Shown here piece after piece: positions 24,014 through 35,624 of a DNA stretch of 64,000 bases. Under the pieces are notes generated by a model. That model saw nothing but the letters and a program-made list of their open reading frames with translations. It made no database searches and was not told where the DNA came from. Source of the stretch: Corbicula japonica (Eukaryota; Mollusca; Bivalvia; Venerida; Cyrenidae). The position numbers and the translations under genes were made by a program. Position 1 is the first letter of the stretch; each line of letters begins with the position of its first letter. The stretch covers positions 1,094,796 to 1,158,795 of the forward strand of contig JAZAYU010000171.1 of assembly GCA_038501625.1 (NCBI GenBank). The letters run 5' to 3'.

Positions 24014-24590
24014 CCATACTGTTGTGCCTCCCCCGCCGATGAAATCGGCAGGTGGATATTGTTTTAGCGTTTTCTGTACTTCTGTCTGTACGTCCATACG
24101 CCCATCCGAATTTCGTTTCCGCACTATTTCTCTGCAACTACTGGATGGATTTCTACGAAACTTTGTGGGAACCGTCGATACCAAGAGGAGATGAGCATAT
24201 CGTCGTTTTGTTTCCGTAAGACCGTCAATACCAAAAGGAGATGCGCATATCATCTTCTTTTTCCAGTCATACGCTTAAACACAGAGTTATGGCTCTTGAT
24301 AAGTTATGGAGTATGCATTAAGAGCAGTATTCGTACCGCGCTATTTCTCTGCAACTGCTGCAACGAAAGTGGGAACCATCTATACCAAGAGAAGATGCGC
24401 ATATCATCGTCTTGTTTTGTTCAGACCCTTCAACACAGGATTATGGCCTTGATAAGTTATTAATCATGTATGTAGAGCAAAATTCGTTTCCGTGCTATTT
24501 TTCGCAACTGCTTTCTTGATTTCAACAAGACTTTACGAGAACCATCAATATGAAACGGAGATTTGCATCTCATTGACATGTCCTGATCAT
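24014..24590 (+). mobile_element. Helitron-like 5' end with about three decayed repeat units
   Basis: It opens with a GC-rich hairpin (CCGCCGATGAAATCGGCAGG, about 24034-24053). It continues into imperfect repeats sharing 'ctatttctctgcaactactg', 'gggaaccgtcgataccaaga', 'ggagatgcgcatatcatc' and 'ttatggctcttgataagtta'. The layout resembles the 5' modules of the Helitron-like elements elsewhere in the window, but no matching 3' hairpin/CTTG end was found before the Penelope-like RT begins. Confidence 0.4.
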
Positions 24591-24725
24591 ATGACTTATC
24601 ATTTTAGTTATTATCCCTGAATTGGTATTATAATGTAATAATAGTGTGAAGTAAATACTACATTAATGTTCAAACTGAAGAATTTAATAGCACCAATGCT
24701 TATACACTGACCTCTTCATCTGAGA

Positions 24726-26054
24726 GTGATATTGTTAATGCACACACTCTACAAATTACAAAATTTAGAATCAGTGTTAAGCCGAAACAAGACAAAGTAC
24801 GGGTCTACTATTGGTTGCCTAAAATGCACAAAACACCGTACAAGATTTATTTCAAACTCTAGTTCTTGTACAACAACAAAATTATCCGTGCTCTTAATAT
24901 CTTGTCTTACAGCTATAAAAGAACATGTAATTAGGTATTGCGAAAAAGATTTTGAAACCACTGGCAAAAATTTATGTTGTTCTATAAAAAATTCAAATGA
25001 CGTTTTTGAAGAAGCTTAAATCAAATAATTTTCAGGCGTTCTGTTTGTCTTTTTCAACCATTTATACTTCTTTCCCTCATAAGTTAATAAGAGACAAGCT
25101 AACCAGTCTCATTGAAAAAACTTTTGCTAGAGAAAATAAAACATTTATCGCTTGTAATGAACATAGGGCATTCTTTACAGATGGTTCTTATGATAATTAT
25201 ACTTCATGGAACTGTCAAGACCTTATCCAGGCGCTCACATTTTTATTGGATAATATTTATTTGAGATTTGGTACCTCTATTTATAAACAAGTAATAGGCA
25301 TTCCAATGGGTACTAATTGTGTACCCCTTGATGCTGATCTGTTTTTATACTGTTATGAAAGAGACTTTATGTTATCTCTTTCTACCGAACATCAAGATGA
25401 TATTATTACAGCTTTTAATAACACCTCGAGGTACCTTGATGATTTATTTAATATAGATAATAACCATTTTCCATCACTGGTTAATAAGATTTATTCAAAA
25501 GAACTACAGTTTATTAAAGCGAACACTTCAGAAAAGCAAGCAAACTTTCTTGATCTCAATCTGTCCACTGAAAATGGTTACGTCACTTCTAAAATATATG
25601 ATAAAAGAGATGATTTTAATTTTAATATAGTAAATTTTTCGCTTTTAGACGGCGATGTTCCTCGTGCAACAGCTTACGGGGTTTATATCTCACAGCTTGT
25701 CCGCTTTTCAAGACCTTGCAACGATTTAAATGATTTCACTGAACGTAATCTGTGCATTACAAAAAACTTTTATCGCCGATACCCAGATCTAATTCATAAA
25801 TACAGGTGCAGTTTAAAATCACTATTGCAACAAGGTATTTCACAGGCGGTTTTTATGGAGATTTAAACTACAAACTTAAGAAGATAAACGGCAATGATAA
25901 TTTCTCCCGGTTATTCGTAAAAACCATCTGTAAATTTAAAAAGAAATGTTACCAACATGATATTTTACAGCGCTCTGCAGGCCTGGTGATTAACCCATCT
26001 ACAGTTGATCATTATGCTTACCTCTTTGGTTGCACGACGTTGGTAGGGGTTTAA
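24726..26054 (+). pseudogene. Penelope-like element reverse transcriptase, decayed
   Basis: This is an RT remnant of the type found in Penelope-like retroelements. Three frames must be combined: a short stretch with YYWLPKMHKTPYK (from 24803), then RFISNSSSCTTT (to about 25010), then the main 289-codon frame (24997-25866). The last part (DLNYKLKKIN...AGLVINPSTVDHYAYLFGCT) is in a third frame ending at TAA 26052-26054. Visible RT blocks are GIPMGTNCVPLDADLFLY (25297-25350) and YLDD (25432-25443). The expected Asp in the first catalytic block is absent: SFSTIYTS stands where the family normally has an F-D-F-S-type sequence. With at least three frameshifts and a lost catalytic residue it is inactive. 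No GIY-YIG endonuclease was seen. The N-terminal part is missing. Confidence 0.85.
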
Positions 26055-26488
26055 GAGTTTATGAAGATTTATGGGGAATTTTTTTCTTAAAAGAACCTAG
26101 AAGCTCGATTCGTTTCTTTTATCCCTGTCATCGTGTTCTTGCTGATTTTACTCCAGGAGCTCTTGTCTCGGTAAGATCACTGAGTACCCGCCCTTTGGCT
26201 TTGCAATGCTATTAGCTTCTTATGTTTTATATGTTTGTGCGCTTTTGCGTGCAACATTGTTGAGCCGATGGGTGGGTTGGAGTTATTTCACCAAGACAAC
26301 TTGTACTTATTTTGTGATACGAGAACCTGTTGGGTCAAGTCTGAGGTTGGTGCACCCTAGAACCAGGTTAAAACCCCCAGTGGCAATTTGTTTTACCACT
26401 GACCGTTCCAAGGCGGTATCCCCAAAGGTTCTCTTTTTCGTTGTTTTTGGCGGGTTTTTTTTAATTGACATACTTATAACAAGCATGC

Positions 26489-26550
<62 letters not shown>

Positions 26551-26606
26551 TCTCTTCTTTTTCGCTGCGTGGGTAAGCTGTGTTTTGTGAGTGTGGCGAT
26601 TTCTGT
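26055..26606 (+). mobile_element. 3' untranslated region of the Penelope-like element
   Basis: It directly follows the RT stop and defines the 3' end shared by the fragments at 226-735, 14649-15045, 27045-27300 and the mosaic at 28186-28595. It contains a (TC)n tract. Confidence 0.75.
26492..26547 (+). repeat. (TC)n microsatellite inside the retroelement 3' region
   Basis: About 28 CT dinucleotides. The other copies have only short CT-rich stretches ('catgctctctcttcctct'), so the expansion is specific to this copy. Confidence 0.95.
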
Positions 26607-27044
26607 TATGCGTTTATTTATTTTTTACAAAGAAAAACAGTTTTAGTTCTATGCAATTTGTTTTGCAACAACTGACTGAATTTCAGCATATTAATGTCAT
26701 TCGTGAATTTCTTATCAAATACTAGATTTAATTGTGTTGTTATGTTATTAATAACCATTACTCGGCGGGGATATAAATTCAACCAATATGCTTGTTTTCA
26801 TTGCAATTATGGTCACGTTTGGCCTATAGCTCTAGTGACAAGTGGGTCCAGAAAAGAACAACTGAATGGGTATCTAAGGCATGAAGACGTGTCTTCATTG
26901 TCTACAATATCTGTCTAATTTTACACCTGATGTCTGTATTGTGAAACCGATTTCGGACTCACTGATTTATTCTTCGATTTGCTGATTACTGTAATGTAGT
27001 TTATTCACTTCTCTCGTATTGTTGCAGATTTAGTTGCAGGTGGT
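26607..27044. other. Unassigned AT-rich sequence between retroelement fragments
   Basis: Nothing recognisable was found. Confidence 0.4.
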
Positions 27045-27300
27045 CTGGTCTCTATGTAAGGTTTTGAGTACCTTCCTTTTCGCTTTATTATGTCATAACC
27101 TATTTATGTTTCACGAGTTGGGTGGGTTGCAATTCACCAAAACAACTTCGTCTTGTTTGTTCTCATGAGAACCTGTCGGAGCATTGGGGAACTGGTGCAC
27201 CCTAGAAACCCCAATGGCAAATTGTTAACATTGTTTTGATACCGACCTTCCAGTGCGAAAACCCCTCATTTCGTTAATTGTTAATGTACATGGTTTTGTA
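27045..27300 (+). mobile_element. Highly diverged Penelope-like 3'-end fragment
   Basis: The order of words is kept ('ggtctggtctctatgtaagg', 'gagtacc', 'gttgggtgggtt', 'ttcaccaaaacaact', 'gagaacctg', 'ggtgcaccctagaaacc', 'tttcgttaattgtt'). Identity is clearly lower than in the other copies, so this is an older insertion. Confidence 0.55.
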
Positions 27301-27325
27301 TGTTTTCATTGTATGTAATATAATG

Positions 27326-27455
27326 TTATTAATCAAGTGAATTCATATTGGACTTGTTATTGGGCCAAGGGTAGTCATATTGGCCCGAGGCCGAGGGCTA
27401 ATATGACTGCCCGAGGCCCAATAACAAGGCCAATATGAATTCACTTGATTAATGA
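27326..27455. repeat. Near-perfect 130-bp palindrome with GGCCC-rich centre
   Basis: 'attaatcaagtgaattcata' (from 27328) is exactly inverted at the other end (to 27453). Inner pairs such as 'cttgttattgggc'/'gcccaataacaag' continue almost to the centre 'cccgaggccgagggc'. Only a handful of mismatches are seen over about 60 bp per arm. It behaves as a foldback MITE; no coding. Confidence 0.85.
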
Positions 27456-28185
27456 CAATTTTATTAATTAACACAATATTCATAGTTCTAGACTCTAAAT
27501 TTGCTAATTTAACGGCCTGAAGAGATGAAGTGTCAACTCTGATTCTAATGTCTGGCATATTCAATCGGTCTATGTACAGTAGTGACCTGGCTGGTATAAG
27601 CTACCAAGGAGATGCAGATATGAAGGTTGTTTTGTTTTGAATACAAAAACAACCTGAACATTCCTACACACTGTGGTAGCCAACTCTCTTGTTCATACAG
27701 TCTAAATTAAGTTATTATCCAAATATATCCAAAATAAATTTTCTTTTCTGGCAAATTCATCCATCCACGACTTCCACATGTAATACTCAATTTAACCTGT
27801 CTGTAAGTTATCCAAACTAAGCTTTGATCATTTTTGCAAAGTTCTGCTGGATAAACTTGCTCAAATCAAGAGTTATCTCTTAAAATTCACTGTTTTTTTA
27901 GTTTCAATAATTCTTGTTGCAGACATCTGCGTTGTTGTTGTACTGGTTAGATAAACTCAAAGATTTTTATTACACAGAAGAGTTTTATTACACAGAAAGA
28001 TATCACCAAAATCAGCAACATAGACTTATCCTCTGCCGCTTTGCGTAACTGCACCTCTACTGCCCAAAGTCATACTATCTTTTACCATTTTATCCATAAA
28101 AATTGACTTAGAAATTCCAAAATGGCGGCATTTTTGTTTTTAAAAGGAAGTGATTCTATTCATATTGGACCTGTTCATTATGTTG
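27456..28185. other. Unassigned sequence
   Basis: No gene or recognisable repeat. A direct repeat 'ttttattacacagaa' occurs twice near 27965-27995. Confidence 0.4.
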
Positions 28186-28589
28186 CATGCAAAAGCACAC
28201 AAACATATAAAACATAAGAAGCTATCATAAATAGCATTGCAACGCCAAAGGGCGGGTACTCAATGATCTAAAACTGATCATTTTATTAACCATGCTCTCT
28301 CCCCCTCTCTTCTTCTTGACTGTGTGGGGAGGCTGTTTTTTCTGAATGTGGCGATTCCTGATATGTATATTTCACCTTTTTTTAACTAGAGCAGAGCTCC
28401 TGGAGTAAAATCAGCAAGAAAACGATGAGAGGGATGAAAGAAATGATTCGAGCTTCTATGCTCTTTTAAGAAAAGATTTCCCCATAAACATTCATAAACT
28501 CTTAAACCCCTGCCACCGTCGTGCAACCAAAGAGGTAAGCACAATGATCAACTGTAGATGGGTTAATCACCAGACCTGCAGTGATATTG
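28186..28589. mobile_element. Rearranged Penelope-like fragments (minus, plus, minus)
   Basis: Three pieces of the same element lie side by side in switching orientation. 28186-28270 is inverse to the 'gtaagatcattgagtaccc...ctattagcttcttatg' part. 28271-28362 is in plus orientation ('attaaccatgctctctc', 'gtggggaggctgt', 'gcgattcctgat'). 28385-28589 is inverse and extends into the last RT codons (reverse complement reads AGLVINPSTVDHCAYLFGCT before the stop). Such inverted partial copies are typical of Penelope-like insertions. Confidence 0.7.
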
Positions 28590-28658
28590 GTCTCGCGTGA
28601 TATTTTCTACATACACAACTCGAATAATACGAACCTACAGAATGCATACTGTTATAAT
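28590..28658. mobile_element. Half copy of the 143-bp foldback MITE
   Basis: 'tctcgcgtgatatt', 'tacatacacaactcg', 'aataatacgaacctacag' and 'gcatactgttataat' match the right-hand half of the element at 13631-13773 in the same order. Confidence 0.65.
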
Positions 28659-31600
28659 ATTTCATAAATATTTAGCTGGGTTTTACCTCCCGTCCTTCTT
28701 ACGGAATTATGCTATTTTCATTCTTACTGTATACTGGTGATAATATTGAGTTTGACTAGCCGGCGTTGATAGTAATATGCATTTCCATTACTGTTTCTTT
28801 TTCTTCTATTTTTACATTAGGAAGGAAGTCCCTACTATGTAACATATTACGAATTGGCAAGGAAGCTAACGCCTGCCATGGCCTTTGAAAACTAGAAATG
28901 GTCCTAGTGTGTTTCAAAAAGTTTTATAGGCCCATCTATTGTCAGTCCTTAAAACGCAAGAGATTGGTAAGTTGAAGGAGTACATAATTAAGCAATTTAA
29001 TTAAAAATCGACTACAAGAGCTCAAAACAATAATGTATTATCAAGATCTGTGAAGAACTTCTACTCACAACTCGCAAACAACCTAGAAATATTGGTATCT
29101 AAAGATAGGTTGGGATATAGTAATGACATCGTAACTGTCATTGCGTCTCGTGTCTCAGTCCCCGTTGAAAATAAGCTGCAATGCTTTAAACAGGTAAATA
29201 ACAGGTTATATCAAACACAGGATAACTTATCCTTATGTGTTTGATATATCAAGATAAAATATGTCAAGTATATGTTAATAATAATTATTATGTTTTCTCT
29301 GATATATAAGCCAATTGTGATATTTGTTAGATTATGACATATCAATATATTTTATTACACAAGGATTTAAGGAGCGTGATGCCTTGGGGCTGAAAAACAC
29401 AAAAAGTAAGACTTTTAAGCCTATGGCTGGCTAGCTAGATCCGTTTTGACCGTACCACATACCGTACTGGAGCTGACAATGATTCACTTTGGTCTTCGCT
29501 AATATTAACAATGACGTCATAAAAATGGCCGTCACAACATCGTAGGAGGATGTGATGCTGAACATTTGTAAAATAAAACCTTGTTTTTGACAAAAGATAA
29601 TTAAAGACATAGAGTTTGTTATTTTCAGTGTAAGTTAATACTAAGGGATTTTGAAATATGAACTTTAATTGTTTTGTTTAGTTACTTTATTCTATAAAAT
29701 TTCACAAATGATAAGTGATTTTGATGATTGATCAGGTTTTTGTGAAAACTTCGATAAAAAGATACAATCACGGTAGATGAAATGGTCATTTTGTTACAAA
29801 TGCGATGAAAAGATTCTATTTCAACAGTTTGCCGATTGCTCTCCTTAATTAAAGACAGGGCTATACACTATCTGATAATGAAATATTTACCCCACCCTTT
29901 GAGACAAAAATTTTCCCTAACCCCACTCTATATGTTTTTGCATAAAATCTAAAATAATCTGTCTTTCTTATGGCCCCACAAAGTGGGGCATATAGATGAG
30001 AAAGTTTGAGCAGCCAGACCAAGTGCTCTCGACCTAGCTATCCGTGCCGCTTATACATCTTCTCTCCAGATGGTGACTAGATTCGAACCATGACATATTC
30101 CCCCATATTGACACACATTTAAGAAGGATTACATAACTAACATTGTAATGACTGTGTATAAATTGGAAATTGTGGTCGATTGAATTGACCACCTAGATAT
30201 TAAAATGATATTATCTATAACCCATAGTCTACATTCAATTTATGTTTACGTTCTTTATAGAGTACAAGTTGGGTGCCTTACATTTTCCGCCCATCCACTG
30301 TGTTAAAATATCAGTCCTATGTAAAAATCACTTAGATTATATCCTTCTGATGTGGTGATTTCCCTAGTGTTTCTACATTCCGCCGCCATAATCCTGTCAT
30401 CCTGGCCCTTCTCACCTTCATTGCCTGCAGTTCAGGCTTAGGCAGGGGATCTCAGTGAAAAATCTTTTGAGTGAGGAACGTTATTTATCAAGTAAAATGA
30501 ACATAACTTTACTTTATTCAATTTGAGTATCTGAATACTCGATCGATCGTCAGAGTATCAAATACTAAATCTACTACTTGAGTACTCAGATGTTTTTTAA
30601 TAAAAATGAAATCCATTTGTTTTGTTTTAAATTTTAATATGATATTTGGTGTTAAAGAATGCTACACCCTTAAGGCACAATGTGCAATACATTTAATCCT
30701 CATATGATTTGCAATTTACCCTTTAAAATTGGTGTGAGATTTCAAAATGTCAAATCAGGGTCCCAATTTGCACTTGTCACTTATGTCAGGTAGCAATGTT
30801 TTGTTAGTACATATCTATTGTCCCTCAATTATTTTGACGCTACTAAAGAGCAATTCTGGACCGTCCACTAAAATCATTGATTGGTTACCAAGCACCAGCA
30901 AAAGATGATCCAGTTTCAGTATTGATGTCATGTGTGCTAAGTTCAATTTATTGATTTAATTATTTAACGACATGATATTATTCTGACCACCATATACATG
31001 TACGTTTTTTCTCGCATATGCGTGCTGAAACTTGGATACTTTTATTGAGTTCTTTTAAAAATGAAATAAAAATAACGAAACACAAACAAAATAAACCTCA
31101 TTTTCTTTTTTATTTATCTTAATTTATATGGAGTATGTGGTTCATAAATACAGAGTAACTTGAAGATGAAAGAATACGAACAGATACTTGAAATAAATTT
31201 GATCTCTTCCAAAATCGGTAAAAGATTTTCGAGTACTCAAAGATTATCTGAGTACTCTAGTACCAATTTTACTACTTGTTGCCATCCCTACTCTTAAGGC
31301 TTGATAATTGGGTGGCAGAGTTACCTAGCAGATAGTATAAAAATCAATCATGATAACTGATGTGCTTTTCCCCTTATCTTGATTGACTTCAAAATTTGGT
31401 TTGCGAGAAAAGGACAATAAAATATATAAAACATTTATAAAATGGAAATTTTGAATGAACAGATATCGGTGAATTTAATGCTGTTGTCATGCCCACTCAG
31501 ATATTTTAGAAATACTAGTATGAACTATACCGGCATAACCAAAAGTTATTTTTAGAATTGTTGTGTGAGTACAGCATGGCTATATGTGTCATATTTTTTT

Positions 31601-31694
31601 AAAGGTGATTCAAGAAAATACTATCTGCAATCAGATACAAAGTAATGGAAATGTTACATATATTGTAATATTAAGTTGTTTATAAACCATAAAT
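28659..31694. other. Unassigned sequence upstream of the syntaxin gene
   Basis: There is no coding exon. TGACGTCA (29512-29519) is followed by AAAAATGGCC, a combination seen in some housekeeping promoters, but nothing else supports a promoter. 'tggccccacaaagtggggca' (about 29970) is a short palindrome resembling the GC-rich start of Helitron-like 5' ends. GAGTACTC-rich words at 30510-30590 and 31225-31290, ending in 'gttgccatcccta', suggest a decayed transposon end. Confidence 0.35.
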
Positions 31695-33907
31695 AGTGTT
31701 GTATCTATAGCGTGATAGCGGGGCGCGGCTCCCCGCAATTTTTGAAGAGCGCCCCTCTGCCCTAAATCTCAAATCCTTTTCCCCATAAATGCCCTTTTGT
31801 CTTCAATAATTAATGTCAACCACCACAAATTATCATCATTCAATGCCTGTGTTTTCCAAAGTTACCTTGTGTAATTAACAGAAATGCAGCGATGCGTGTA
31901 TACGTACCTACAGACTTCCCGAAAGTTGAAAAAAAGTGTCAGACATTCGGTCAGACAAGATGTGAAAATCTGTCTGACCGAAACAAATTCTGTCTGACCG
32001 AAACATTTAAAAATAAAATAAGCAAAACACGGTACATGTATTAAGGGTGTTTTAATTTTTCTTTAAAACCATTTTATGTAGCATATAGAGGATATTTGTT
32101 TTACCAGTGTAAGACAGAATATATTTCCATTTTTATTTCACTTAGAAAATCGTTTGATTCACTGGAGAGCAAAATCACTCCCTACTAAACATGGTCAGTT
32201 TTTCAAAATTCAAAAGTTCATCTTGGAAGTCAAAGCATTCACGATCTTTTATCCGTATAAAATCTACAAACCAGTCGGTGTTTTTCGTATTTTTTTCTTT
32301 TGCAGCTTTTCTTCATTTGTTACTTTTCTCCTTTTACCGGGAATTGCTCCAGTGAAATATTTTTTAAACGCCATTTTGTGACTCCGAAATTACGAAATGG
32401 AAATAGGTGAAAATGGGCGAAATGTAGGAAACGGTAGACTCCTACCCAGTCGCAATCAGTCGTTTTGTGCTGAAGAATGGTCATGCGCAGCGAAACAGTC
32501 AAAAGAAACGGCAGTGGTACGAATTGTCATGAAGACGAATACGTAAATTATTGCACTCGGATATCCTCACTCATTTCCCTCGGAACAGTCTCGAATAAAA
32601 ACAGCGAGTAAAACTGTAATTTAGCGAATAAAATTGGAATATGCAGATCAAATGTTTGCCGGACACTCGGTCCGACAACATAGGAAATCATGTCGGACCG
32701 GTCCAAATTTCACCGGACAGGTCCGACGGTCCGGCGACTTTCGGGAAGTCTGACCTACAGCGAAGGTCTGAAATCTAGTCCCAGACAAGTCATTAATCGA
32801 TTTCTGGACAAGTGGCAAATTCACAGAAACCCAGTGTCAAAAAACTTGTTAGTCATAAACAGCTGATTAGCCTAATCAGCAGCATGTGCCCAAGTGGCGT
32901 ATCAAACGTCCCGAACGACCCCCCTTGGAGTTAATTAATTGTTGCATCACTTGCTTCTAAGTTCTATTCTCCAATAAATTGTCTAGCGTATTGGTACAGT
33001 ATTTTTTTGTATTAAAACCAGGTTATCTGATAATTTTAAATAACAAAAATTAAGCAAAACATCGTAATTCTATACAGTAATTCGCTTGTCCCATTATTTT
33101 GAATTTGCCGGTATCACTCGTTTTTAACAAAGTACTCTTTTAAACAAGCATTTATATTTGGAAAGGAAACTTGTTTACACAAAAATAACTTTATTTCAAT
33201 GGTTGAAGCCATAGAAAACCGGAAATTTTTAAAAATTACGAAAAAATGCTCACTTTCAAAATGAAAATTGTACGATTTTTTGCCAATGTTTCTATTATCT
33301 AGTAAGTTGGATTTTGATACCTTGATGTCTTAAAACTGCTCAAATTACATGGAACACTCAAGGAAACATCTAGTTCTCTTGATAAAATTTCATTTTCCTC
33401 ATGTACAATCTTATTTTCATTGGAAATTACAACCCGTGGAAGTGTAATCAATTTCAGACAGCAATAATTTCGGATACGTTTTATTTTCCACAATTATTCG
33501 AAGGTTTTATTATTTTTGTAAGTAACTTATAAATTTTGACTATCACATAAATTGGCCAAAATCTCACCTACAATATCATCAAGTAATTAGTATCACTAAG
33601 TGATAGAACTAAGAATACACTTGCAATTTAAACAAGATTGTACTGTGGCTGTTCTGTTGTCAGAGTTAGTCACATGATAATTCATTGATTCAGATTTGTT
33701 TGAAATAGCATATTCACCTATCTATTCACCAACCTCTACCCAACCCAAAAACAAACAAAAACCCCACAACAACAACAACTTAAGTGTAAGTATGCTGAAA
33801 AGTGCCCTTTTGCTAGCGAAAAACACATATTTGTCCCTGCCCCTTTTGACAGCACCCTGCCCTTTTTTCACAGCACCCTGCCCTTTTTAAATCCTGGATA
33901 CAACACT
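31695..33907. mobile_element. Candidate 2.2-kb element with AGTGTTGTATC inverted ends
   Basis: AGTGTTGTATC (31695-31705) is exactly inverted as GATACAACACT (33897-33907). Both ends are followed inward by 'gccct/gcccttttg'-type words. There is no transposase, and a second inverted-repeat structure (31911-32762) lies inside. An 11-bp match alone could be chance over this distance, so confidence is limited. Confidence 0.35.
31911..32762. repeat. 850-bp segment with diverged inverted GACTTCCCGAAAGT ends
   Basis: 'cagacttcccgaaagt' (about 31915-31930) and 'actttcgggaagtctgac' (about 32739-32756) are inverse. Each is followed inward by a small hairpin-rich block of TCGGTCNGAC words ('cattcggtcagacaag' left, 'actcggtccgacaacata' and 'catgtcggaccggtcc' right). 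The two blocks are clearly related but diverged. Confidence 0.55.
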
Positions 33908-33950
33908 GATAAAACATTGAACCATATTTGATAGGTGAGCAGTATAAGTG

Positions 33951-34198
33951 AATGAAACAGAGGTTCAGTAAAAAAAAAGAGAGTCTGTGGGTTTCTGGTT
34001 TCTGTAGAACTGTTTTGATCACTATTGTTGTATTTTAAATTATCATTCGGTTCAGATCATGTTAGCTTGTGAATGAAACAGAGATTCAGTCAGAAACAAA
34101 GATTCTGTCAATTTTCTATTTGGTTTCTGTAGAACTGTTTTGATCACTGGTTTTTGTATTTTAATTTTTCATTTGGTTGGTTCAGATCTGTTAGCTTG
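33951..34198 (+). repeat. Direct duplication of about 120 bp
   Basis: Copy 1 (33951-34069) and copy 2 (34070-34198) share 'tgaatgaaacagag', 'ggtttctgtagaactgtttt', 'gatcactnntttttgtattt' and 'ggttcagatc.tgttagcttg'. They are tandem with small insertions and deletions. Confidence 0.75.
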
Positions 34199-34835
34199 AC
34201 TTCAAGATAATACAACTACAGTCTACATTTATGTTATACAATAATTAGGCAGCATGATAGTGCATTTGTTTCATTTCTTGTGTAAGGTAATTTAACTTTA
34301 ACAGATGATCAGGCAGGATATGTACATTTTTGTTAAGAAAAGATTTATTCCTACCACCATTTTTACCAGAGCTGTGGCCCTTTTTTCTATTTATGAAATA
34401 AATTTTTGTGGCATCAATTTGTCTTTTTCTATCAAGTGGATTTCTTTCAAACTGGCATAGATGATGTGTAGGTGGGTGTAACAAATTTTTCCTGCAACCA
34501 TTGTTACCTTATTTTTCCTGTAGTCTTTTCAACAGAGAAATGGCCCTTTTAATTTCAGAACTTTGCACTTTCACCTCATTTTCTCTACAGTGGAATTCTT
34601 TTAATCTTACACAGATGATCACATAGGATGGGTAGATTGTTTCCTGCAACCATTTTCTCTAGAGTAACATGTATGTCTCGTTTTCAGTTCATTGTCTGGC
34701 AGATTTCTTTCGAAATTAAGAGGCATTTCAAGAAAACAAAAATTTGGTTATTATCCAATATACCTTTAGTGTTCCAACTTTTTTATTCAATGAAAGCACT
34801 CTAAATCTAATGTCAGTTCTTCCATAGAAATGACT

Positions 34836-35012
34836 TTAAGGGCATGCATGAACATGGTAGATCTAGGCCAGACAGCAAGTCTGTGCCATTGGCTCAGGAT
34901 CTCTGGTGTTTGCTTTTGGAATCATTAAGTCATTTCTGAAGATGACCTAGGATCTGGATCTACTTTTTTGCACATGTGATAAAACCGGAGTATATGGAGT
35001 AAAGGGTTGGTT
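34836..35012. mobile_element. MITE-B fragment
   Basis: It has the family words 'gtgccattggctcaggatct', 'gatctggatctac', 'cacatgtgataaaa' and 'atatggagtaaagggttgg'. The 5' end is lost. Confidence 0.55.
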
Positions 35013-35267
35013 TATAAAGCTTTATGACATAATGTGTGACATCATATTTAAAGTAGGACAAGTAGAGACAAAATAAGTAAGTTAGAGCCTAAACAGAACC
35101 ATATATAGGACAAAGAAACCCCAGTCACTTTTCTATATCATATAAGTTGTTCTATTTAGCCTCTAATTAATACGATATTGCCAGTTTGTAAACTTAGAGG
35201 CTGTCAAAACAGTCTCATTTGTTCAATGAATTTGCCTTGTACATTTTGCTCTTAATAGATTTCTCCA

Positions 35268-35486
35268 TGGTTATGCCATTATCTCATGGGCAACCACTGT
35301 AGATCCAGATCAGCCAGCACACCTTTGTCAAGTCCGGCACTGTTTGCTTTTAGACATAGATTAAGATTTTAGATGGCAAAGAAGCAGACAGTGTTTATTC
35401 AGATCAGACAGCATGGATGATCTGGATCTACACTGGTTGCTCATGTAATAAAAAGTGTATACATGAAGTAAAGGTTAATGTAATAC
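35268..35486. mobile_element. MITE-B copy 60-290 bp upstream of the first coding exon
   Basis: 'ccactgtagatccagatcag' and the inverse 'ctgatctggatctacactgg' (here 'gatgatctggatctacactgg') form the two arms. The outer end 'gaagtaaaggttaatg' is kept. It lies just before the first syntaxin coding exon. Confidence 0.65.
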
Positions 35487-35527
35487 ATTGTATATGAAGA
35501 TCTTTGCACTTTTTTACTTGTTTGCAG

Positions 35528-35624
35528 ATAATTTCCCATATAGAAGTCTAATCTGTCATCATGGCGAGTTACGGTAAAGGGTCATTCGACAGTCGGTCTT
35601 CATATCAAGACAGTGGCTCAGGAG
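35528..35624 (+). CDS. STX7/STX12: Syntaxin exon 1 (5' UTR tail plus codons 1-21)
   Basis: It is preceded by 'cttgtttgcag' (acceptor ending 35527), so a non-coding exon lies upstream. The coding part, 35561-35624, begins [15 protein letters not shown]. The donor is GTAAAT at 35625 and the exon ends in phase 1. Confidence 0.85.

Noticed and set aside
30000..30090. tRNA-like words ('gattcgaacc')
   Set aside because: No acceptor stem, D-arm or anticodon arm could be formed around it.
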